Source: Rotaria macrura (taxonomy: Eukaryota; Rotifera; Eurotatoria; Philodinida; Philodinidae). Taken from it: a stretch of 64,000 bases of DNA. Position 1 is the first letter of the stretch. The number at the start of each line of letters is the position of its first letter. The notes under the pieces were generated by a model. That model was not told the origin of the DNA and did not search any database. It was given only the letters and a program-made list of their open reading frames with translations. Shown piece by piece: positions 49,775 to 64,000 of the stretch. The DNA is taken from contig OENT01000023.1 of assembly GCA_900239685.1 (NCBI GenBank), forward strand, positions 186,001-250,000. Reading direction: 5' to 3'. The translations under genes and the position numbers were made by a program.

Positions 49775-51332
49775 TCAAACTGGTTTCGTTTTTTCATTAA
49801 AACGCAACCGATATTCATTGAATTCTCGAATCTAGAAAGAGATCACGAGACATAGAATGCGATTGATAATGTTCAGATACAAAATAGCTATACTGTTTCA
49901 TCATGCTGAGTTTTTAGATCTTTTAATTGTGCAGCTAAATTAATCGCACGATCCTTCGTTTCAACGAGTTCAAATTTCGTCGATGTTAATTCCTTACTCA
50001 TCGATTCGAAATATTCTCGATTAGCCGTAGCATCAACAGAAACTTGCTGAAGAGTCTACAAGAACAATATTTAACTGAAGTGTAGTTTCAAGACATTCCA
50101 GTTACTTCAATTTCTTTTTGCTGTTGTTTTCGCATATTTTCAATTTCCTTCTGTTGTCTTAAACTCAATTTTTTTCGTTCGTTGAAGAAACTCTCTTCAA
50201 TTCGTTCACTTATTTCTTGTTCTTTCATTGTTAGTTCTCTTCTCATAGCTGCTAATGCTTCATTTATTCTAACTTGAAACTTGTCTTCATTCTCCTTGTG
50301 AAGAGCAGCCTAGACAAAAAGAAAACAATATTTTTCAATTGTCAATAAAAATAAAAAAATAAGAATAAGTACTAACTTTGTATGTATGAAATGATTTTTT
50401 CACAAATTCAAGTTCATTTTTTAGTACTTCTTCACGTCGAAGATTTTGTGTTTGTTCTTCATTTAATATTTGCAGAAATTGTTTTTCTTGTTCTTTTAAC
50501 TGTTTCTTATGATCAAGTAATTGACGTTTTTGTAATTCTTCAAATCGTTTCTCCTGATTTTTCAATTGACTGGAAAGCGTTTCGTCTGCCTAGATAAGTA
50601 CATTTTTCTTTCATTACAAAAATTAAAATTAAAAAGACGACATAGAATACTTGAACTCGTGTTTGTTGATGTTTAAGTCGTTCTTCAGCTAACTGTAATG
50701 TTATTTCATTCATTTGTTCATATAAATGATCAACATGTGTTTGGATTGCTGTAGGAATATAAGAATATCTAAACGGAAATGAAAACGAAACATAAACAAG
50801 ATTAGTTCTAACATGAGAGTTGTTAAAAAGATAGTTTTCTCTTACTGAGAACTTTCATCATGCGTGTAGCAATCATTGTATGAACTTGTCATATCTTTAT
50901 GTCCACTTGAATTAACAGGCAATTCATTTTGTTCGACGATAATATTTTCTCTACTTTTACCCTATGAAAAGTAGATGGTTTTGAAAGACTACAGGTAAGA
51001 AACGCATTCACATACATTGAAAAGACGTTGCCAAGGTTTAGGATTTATCTTTTTCAATGGTACACGTGATGGAAAAATATTATTCGAACAAGCAGCACTA
51101 ATAAGTACCTGATGAAAGGTAGTTAATGAACTGAATAGATAAATAAGATTTAGTAATGGTTAATCCTATTAAAATCGATTAACCTGACATCTGATGTTGA
51201 TCGACTTAATGGAGTCGTTGAATAAGGTCTACCATTAGCGAGTAATCTTAATGAAAAAAAAATTTCATTTTCAAAACTATTAAAGAAAGAAGTAATAAAA
51301 TCCTACACTGGAAAACTTGTTCCTTGTTTCAT
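49775..51332 (-). CDS. Coiled-coil protein, nine exons, 346 aa
   Basis: Exons, minus strand: 51332-51307, 51246-51184, 51097-51016, 50961-50846, 50768-50651, 50589-50377, 50309-50106, 50055-49894 and 49831-49775 (1041 nt, all phases consistent). The start MKQGTSFP is the only in-phase ATG-bearing exon found upstream; its GTAGGA donor is weak, so the first exon is the least certain part. Residues 1-115 are polar and Ser/Asn-rich, with SRVPLKKINPKPWQRLF near the middle. From about 118 to 335 it is an almost continuous Glu/Lys/Gln/Arg/Leu heptad region (for example EEVLKNELEFVKKSFHTYK and MRRELTMKEQEISERIEE), predicted to be a long coiled coil. No membrane segment or enzyme motif is seen. Such proteins are often centrosomal or ciliary, but I cannot assign a family. 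Confidence 0.82.
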
Positions 51333-53575
51333 AGCTAATATGTTGTTTAAGGTGAAATAAGAACGAGGAACAATTTTCAATGCTTAGAAGAATGTAAGCC
51401 CTTAAGATGTTTTTTTGGCTGCATACATATGTATATATATATATGAGAAGATGCAAACATTGAATAAATTTAACAAAAAACAGAATATGAAAATTTCACT
51501 AAGAGAACAGAATGTGATTACTTGAAAACTCATGAGGACAAAAAAGAATAATATAAGAATCGTTGAGTAGCCTAGTAAGTAAATATCAACTTAAGAATGA
51601 AAATAAAAAATTCACGGGAAAGTTTATTTGAAGATCTGTTGTGAACAAATTTACTCAAAAACATAATTCATGAAAAGTACTCAATGGTCTACCATTACCT
51701 TTTAAAATATGTCGACGCAATAGCATTGTTTGCTATGGAAACTTGTCAACGAACGTAGCACAACTCATCTCAGATGCTGAGGCATGCATGCAAATTGATT
51801 GCACTGTCAAAGTGTAACTATGGTGCTTTCGAATCAAGTACCGATAAAGACCACAGCAACCTCCTTTTCTCATGAACTTTTGTCTTATGTGTTTTCAACT
51901 CAGACGCTGAGTGAACTGCGCATGTTCATTTTCAATTTGTAAGTTTTTTCCTGATTGATGTTATACAACTACCACACTAGATTGAATCGATTTTCTACGT
52001 TCGCAAGTGAAAACATTCATCCAGCCTGTATTGTTGTTACTCTTGTCAGCAAAGATGCACAAAAAACTGTGAGCTCTACTAGCAAAAGATGAGTGACAAT
52101 TAATATTGTCGGAAATAATCTCGATGAACAGTGTTTCATACGATTACAACGAGCGACGAAACAAAATATATGCATATGTTCTTCCGTAGCTAGCTCAATG
52201 CAGAGACATTCGATTATATATGCTTTTAAAACTCTTGATATTTGTTTTGTTCGTAAAATTTATTTTCTCTACATGAATCTATAATATATCTAATTCAGTA
52301 AACATACGATTAATCTAATTTCGGTTGTTTTTCAGACTCTACAAATCTTTCATACGCTTGAGCTTCGCACAATACTGGATGAAGATCAAGAAATTTACGT
52401 TATCTGAAGAAATACCAAAGACATATTCCATGGCAGTGCACACCAACTTATATGCGATATGTATATAAAAAAATGAAGATCTTCTCAATTCTCGTTCAGA
52501 TTTCTTCTAAATTTGGATTGGGATTTATTCTTCTCAGAATAAGCGTTCGGCATGCAATTAGAAAACTTAATGGTTTCATGCACTTTGGTTTACTGAAAAA
52601 CACGTATTGCTATACTTTACTTTTGAATCCAAAGGGTGCCGAAGTGAAGATATCGAATCTTAGAGTATAATCCAGAAATATTCGTGTTCATTTTTATATC
52701 TGCTACACAAACTATTCGCTTCATGTTAAAAGACGAAAGAAAAAAATGGTGAATACTTTAAGTAAGATAAAAATACAAAAAGTAGCACCAGTCGATAGTA
52801 AAAATGAAGAACATAGGTCGTATCATTCAAAGTCAACTTTTCACATCCACCGATATTAGAACTAATTCATATAAAAATCGATTTTTCGATGGAACACAAA
52901 GTGTTAATTTTGTAGACTAAGTGTTCTGTCTATACTTTGTTTTTGTCAGCAGCGTGTAAAACAGCTTGTACTCGAGACTTAGCAAAGGTTTTGTACACTT
53001 TGATTATGCTTGGTACATCTGCTACTCGTATCGCTGCTTAGAATGCATTTTTACGATAAGACACGATTGTTTTATAATAAAACGTCGATATAAACGAATT
53101 TTCAAAATATACACGGAATAATATTAGTACCTTGAAGTTTGATTGCTAATGAAATGAAGTCCAATCGTACCATATAAGGTTCATAATTCATCATTTCCTA
53201 ACTCAAGAATTTCAATTTCAACAAACCAGTTTCAACATGAAGACACAATTGGTAGCCAATCAAAAACAAGTATTTCACCTCTAATATGATATCAAATTAA
53301 GAAATAGAAATATCAAATCTTTTTTCAAAGGAATTACTTTTTTACATTAGTTATATTTGTTCGTTATTTGAAAAACAAAATACTTAATAATGAAGATGAG
53401 ATATGATTGGCTGATTTAAACATTCTATTATGACGACTCATGATCAAGTCAATTTCAGTTTATTTATTTCTACGTTTCTGTAACTTGCATCCTACATGCA
53501 CGTTAAATCAGATGCATTCACATTTTATATTTATGATTCATGTTGTAGATTTTATGTTGCTTTAAACTATTATAT
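51333..53575. other. Divergent intergenic region between the coiled-coil gene and KAT5
   Basis: A stretch of 2.2 kb that must hold promoters for both strands. A 12-nt match to the coiled-coil gene's second exon occurs at 51686-51697. Open frames at 52093-52284 and 52452-52670 (plus) show no family features. Confidence 0.5.
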
Positions 53576-56297
<2,722 letters not shown>

Positions 56298-57165
56298 TTA
56301 ACTAAAACTTTCTGTTCGAATAAATAAAAAGAAGAAAACTAGTTTTTTGTTAATCTATATATTGTACAGAATACTTTACGTTCGTGTTTCTTTTTCTGTT
56401 CCTTATATGACCCTTGTAGATTGATTTTGTGTATTCTATTAATATATAAATATCCATTATATGCGTATAAATGTGGATTTTATTTGTTGCAGTAAGATAC
56501 GTTTTTGTTTGAATGTTTGAAATGAAATACATTTATCCTTGCTAATTAGTTTGCGTAAATTCAAATCAATACTAGCATACATCAACATGTATTGAAGAAT
56601 TTCATAAGCATGCTAGACGTCGTATCGATTTATGGAACTATTTTTTTTCATGCATATTTTTACAATAGGCGATATATAACTCATGGTTTGATATTGATAG
56701 GCTAATCTTGAAACTAAGTCTACTCTAGTTCTGGTAACAAGGAAAAATCTTTCTTTCGAAATCTGGAGTGACACTTTTACGTTGGAAGAAATATGGTTAT
56801 GATGTTCTAGAAATTGTGTCTACTAACATGTAATCATGGTTGATGTAACAATTAAGATGATTCTACGGCCAAAGTTTACTTTGATCGTAACCAACAATGA
56901 TGGATTTCGTTCATATCGAGTGATGTTGATTGAACTCATTACAAAAGCTAATATTAGATTGTCATCGATGATATAGATTAGCAGTAATCCATTTTAAATA
57001 ACTTTTCAATAGTTGATAGGTGCCATATACATGTTAACATTAATTAAAACGAGATATATATTTCGTGCTTTCTACAAGTCATTCTGTTTTATACAGAGAA
57101 CGTTTTTCTCTAATATGATCATACTACTATGATTAGTATTTTAGATTTTTTTTCTGCTATTAATC
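56298..57165. other. Spacer between KAT5 and AFG2A
   Basis: An 868-nt spacer that includes the KAT5 3' UTR with an AATAAA signal near 56319 and the AFG2A promoter or leader. An AG follows GTATTTT some 20 nt before the AFG2A ATG. No other feature is seen. Confidence 0.55.
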
Positions 57166-61224
<4,059 letters not shown>

Positions 61225-64000
61225 AATATATTCGAACATATGATTTTAATGAAAATAGATCTGTTCGTTGAATCGAACGACAATGCATCAATCAGTATTC
61301 ATCGATATGAAGCATGAAACCCGATCGAAAACATTACTTTAAATTGACGAATAATTTAATAGGAGATACTCTTCTGTGAAATAAATTCGTTCATGACAAC
61401 AACAAAGACACGAGTTGTAAACGAAAATATAGATTGCAATGTAAAGTAATATTATGTTTCAAAAGTATGAATACGGTTATAGCTTAGTAAAGAATGATTT
61501 TCGAAAAAGAGATTCTTCAAAATACATGAAAATATTATTATGAAGAAATTTTTTTGACTTATAATTTGCACATTAAGTCTTTCGATTTTCTTATAGTCTA
61601 ATATATGAGCTGTTTTTAAACTACAAAATGGCAAAGTTTTGAAAGGTGAATATAAGAAATCGTTGCTTGTGGAGGTAATAAGTAAAAATTAAAATTGCAT
61701 AAGTGGGCAAACTCTAGAAAAACTGATGACAAATCAATTTGACTGATATTTTGAATTGTTGACGAATTCCATTACAGTTAAACCAATTCGATTTATTTCA
61801 AGTAAAACTCAAATCGACATTGAACCATGTATAGTTTTTAATAAGTGCTCAGATCCCACTCTACAAATTGTGACGACTTCCGTTACTACGCGACTCTGAT
61901 CACGTTCTAAATGATTTTCAAGTGAATCTTACGATAATACAGTGATAATAACTTACTAGCTTCGAGTCACGGATAATTAATTTCACCAATCGTAAATAAG
62001 AACAAATTCGCTTAGGCCTATTATCAATCGGAAGGACACTATATCAAGCGAAGTATTTTGAAATTCAAAGTCTCAATTCCTCAGCTCATCTCAGATAAAA
62101 AGAATTGGTTTTTTTCAACATCTTAAAATCTCAACGAGATTCTGTATTGGATAGAGCATGATGATACTCAAATTTGTACTCTTTCCTTTGTATCGAATTG
62201 AAGATGTTCGTCATACTCCTAAGATTTTGCTAGACTATTGAAATGAAGTACCCACAACGAATATAAAATCAAGATAATACATGGAAGGAAATTTCTTAGA
62301 AATGATGAGCTGTTGATTTCATGATTCATTGATTGCCAGATTCCTTATTTTATAACACCATACTCACGAGTCAGCCCTAAAAGATAAACTAATACCTTAA
62401 ATAGCTGGTACAACTGGCTAGTTCTCACGTAATGCATTTATCAATATTCAAAGAGTTGAAATCAAAAAATCTTTAAATCTTTTTCATAGTTCGTCCGACA
62501 ACACAGCCTATCGAACCATTCATCGAGTTTTCAATATTCACCAAGCGACTTAAAACTTGTGCATCGAAAGTCGTTATAGTTTCGTTCAGTTCAAAAGTTT
62601 AGAAATGATATTTATTTCGATGAACTTCAACATCCTTTCTAGCGTATTGTTCATATTCATATGCGTGATTGCTGTCATAAGAATTTTACCAAGACCAACA
62701 AAATTGATTCCAAGAGAAAATATTGATCTTTGGAAATATGTCGAAATATATATTTGAATTTGCCAGCGTAATTTCCAGATTCATTCGTACATTGCGAATT
62801 AATGACGGAACTGAATTGACTAGAATAACAATATCTTAGCAAATTTGAGTAATAGCAGCAACAATACTGCTTTCACATTAGCATGGCATTGATTACTCCT
62901 AGTTCAACCACGTTAGAAGGAATCAGAAAAGCATCTCCAACAATTGAGTATGACATAGACACCATCGAAAGAAGAAATGAAAAGAGATTTTAGATAAAAT
63001 TGAACATTTGTGCTGTTCCAATATAATCGTTGAGAGTATATGCGTGTGGGGGGGGGGGTTACAAAAGTAGTTCTTGCCGTATGAATGATCTATTTTGAAA
63101 AATCAGCAGTTAACGTAGGATTTGTCGTGTGACACTTCGAAGAAGTTGTAAAGATAAGTGTTGAAATGTAACAGAGCTGACAGGATAACATAAATGATCA
63201 ACACAGAACGACGAGCAATCGAAGTTCGAAAGCAACACTGTTTTAATATTATAGTTTGGTAAAAAGCTGATTGACCTGTTTGTTTAGCCTGCATTAATTA
63301 TCTTTGATAGGGATGGAAATGTATAACACACAGCGTCTTTGATGTTTGCAAATGCGAGAGTGTAAAACATCACGAATCACTCTATTGTCATATATTGCAT
63401 GGGTCTTCTATCTTGTGTTGATTTTAAAACAAGACATGAATAAGTGATTGAGTATTTAGAAATGGATATAGGCTTTTCATTAAGTCACGTTCAGTAGTTT
63501 TATGTATAGTTTTTCAGTTGTTGTTCGGTTATGGTGAATTTAAAAGTAAACCGATGCTGGGCAATAATTGTTTTTTTAAAAATGTGTGATAAAAATAACT
63601 TTGCTTGGTTTTTCGTTTAATTTATTACATTTGAAACAAGCCGCTTTGATAATGTACTCAATAGCCTATGCATGTAAATTTATGAAGTGTTCAGTTTATG
63701 AGCTTCAAATAGCTGTTACTTTCAATTTAGTGAAACTTGTTTGCTCTGAGACATATTATATTGAGTTTGAATTACCAATCAATAGCATTTAAATCAAGGG
63801 GGAAACGGCGGATTTTTGGGATTACCAATCCCAAAATTCCCCAGCAATATCCTCTTGTATATGAAGGAATTTCGAGGTGAAATTTTTATCATATGTAGAC
63901 CTCGAGTTTCTTAAAATACCCCGAAAGTTTCAATGTAAACGAATGTTTCCTTCTTAAGATAATCAACTTTCAAGAAAAAAGGATTTTCTGACCGTGCTAT
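61225..64000. other. Right-edge region without recognisable genes
   Basis: It includes the AFG2A 3' UTR (AATAAA at 61380-61385). It also contains an 11-G run (63048-63058) and a 10-bp inverted repeat (63814-63836). The open frame at 62557-62757 (plus) has a hydrophobic stretch but no family resemblance. No tRNA or transposase fragment was seen. Confidence 0.5.
63814..63836. repeat. Perfect 10-bp inverted repeat with 3-nt spacer
   Basis: The arms are TTTTGGGATT and AATCCCAAAA, separated by ACC. The flanking 63799-63850 block is more G/C-rich than its surroundings. It could be part of a repeat family or a mobile-element end, or chance. Confidence 0.7.

Noticed and set aside
51655..51726. Short minus-strand frame MLLRRHILKGNGRPLST as an alternative start for the coiled-coil gene
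   Set aside because: No donor in the needed phase (2) is present. The exon at 51332-51307 joins in phase instead.

Overview
The window is nuclear DNA of a small invertebrate animal. It is AT-rich, and its genes are split by GT-AG introns that are mostly 50-80 nt long. Many coding exons are recognisable as animal proteins: a KCNQ1-type potassium channel, COP9 signalosome subunit 4, the proteasome chaperone PSMD5, Tip60/KAT5, AFG2A/SPATA5, a tandem-domain tyrosine phosphatase and an ankyrin-repeat protein. The compact introns, strong A/T bias, and 3' splice sites lying directly before start codons fit a bdelloid rotifer or a similar spiralian. That assignment is inference; no rRNA, tRNA or mitochondrial marker is present to confirm it. 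A 26-base N gap shows that this is a scaffold.

Left part (1-19.8 kb). A single minus-strand first coding exon (1217-1314) carries an SRRKQSKP motif like the N-termini of FOG/SALL/BCL11 zinc-finger regulators. The rest of that gene lies off the left edge. About 8.5 kb of low-complexity, gene-poor DNA follows, with one weak candidate small gene (6641-6946). A ten-exon ankyrin-repeat gene lies on the minus strand (9884-11700). Then comes 8 kb with no recognisable gene.

Middle part (19.8-41.1 kb). A twelve-exon KCNQ1-like channel gene (plus, 19774-26918) has a 15-nt exon at the pore and a possible alternative last exon at 28939. A short antisense gene (27925-28272) would lie within the last intron of that alternative form. 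An intronless SPMIP1-like gene (31049-31588) follows. An 18-exon gene (minus, 33822-41120) encodes a protein tyrosine phosphatase with two phosphatase domains but no ectodomain or membrane segment.

Right part (41.7-64 kb). On the minus strand lie COPS4 (41754-45824) and PSMD5 (45886-47913), separated by only 61 nt, and a coiled-coil protein gene (49775-51332). On the plus strand lie KAT5 (53576-56297) and AFG2A (57166-61224). The last 2.8 kb holds no recognisable gene.

Functional links. PSMD5 and COPS4 both serve the ubiquitin-proteasome system and look like a two-gene operon: PSMD5 stop, AATAAA, pyrimidine tract, AG, COPS4 start, all within about 70 nt. The other genes look independent. All exon models were assembled by eye from splice signals, phase continuity and remembered family motifs. 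Summed exon lengths are divisible by three in each complete multi-exon model.
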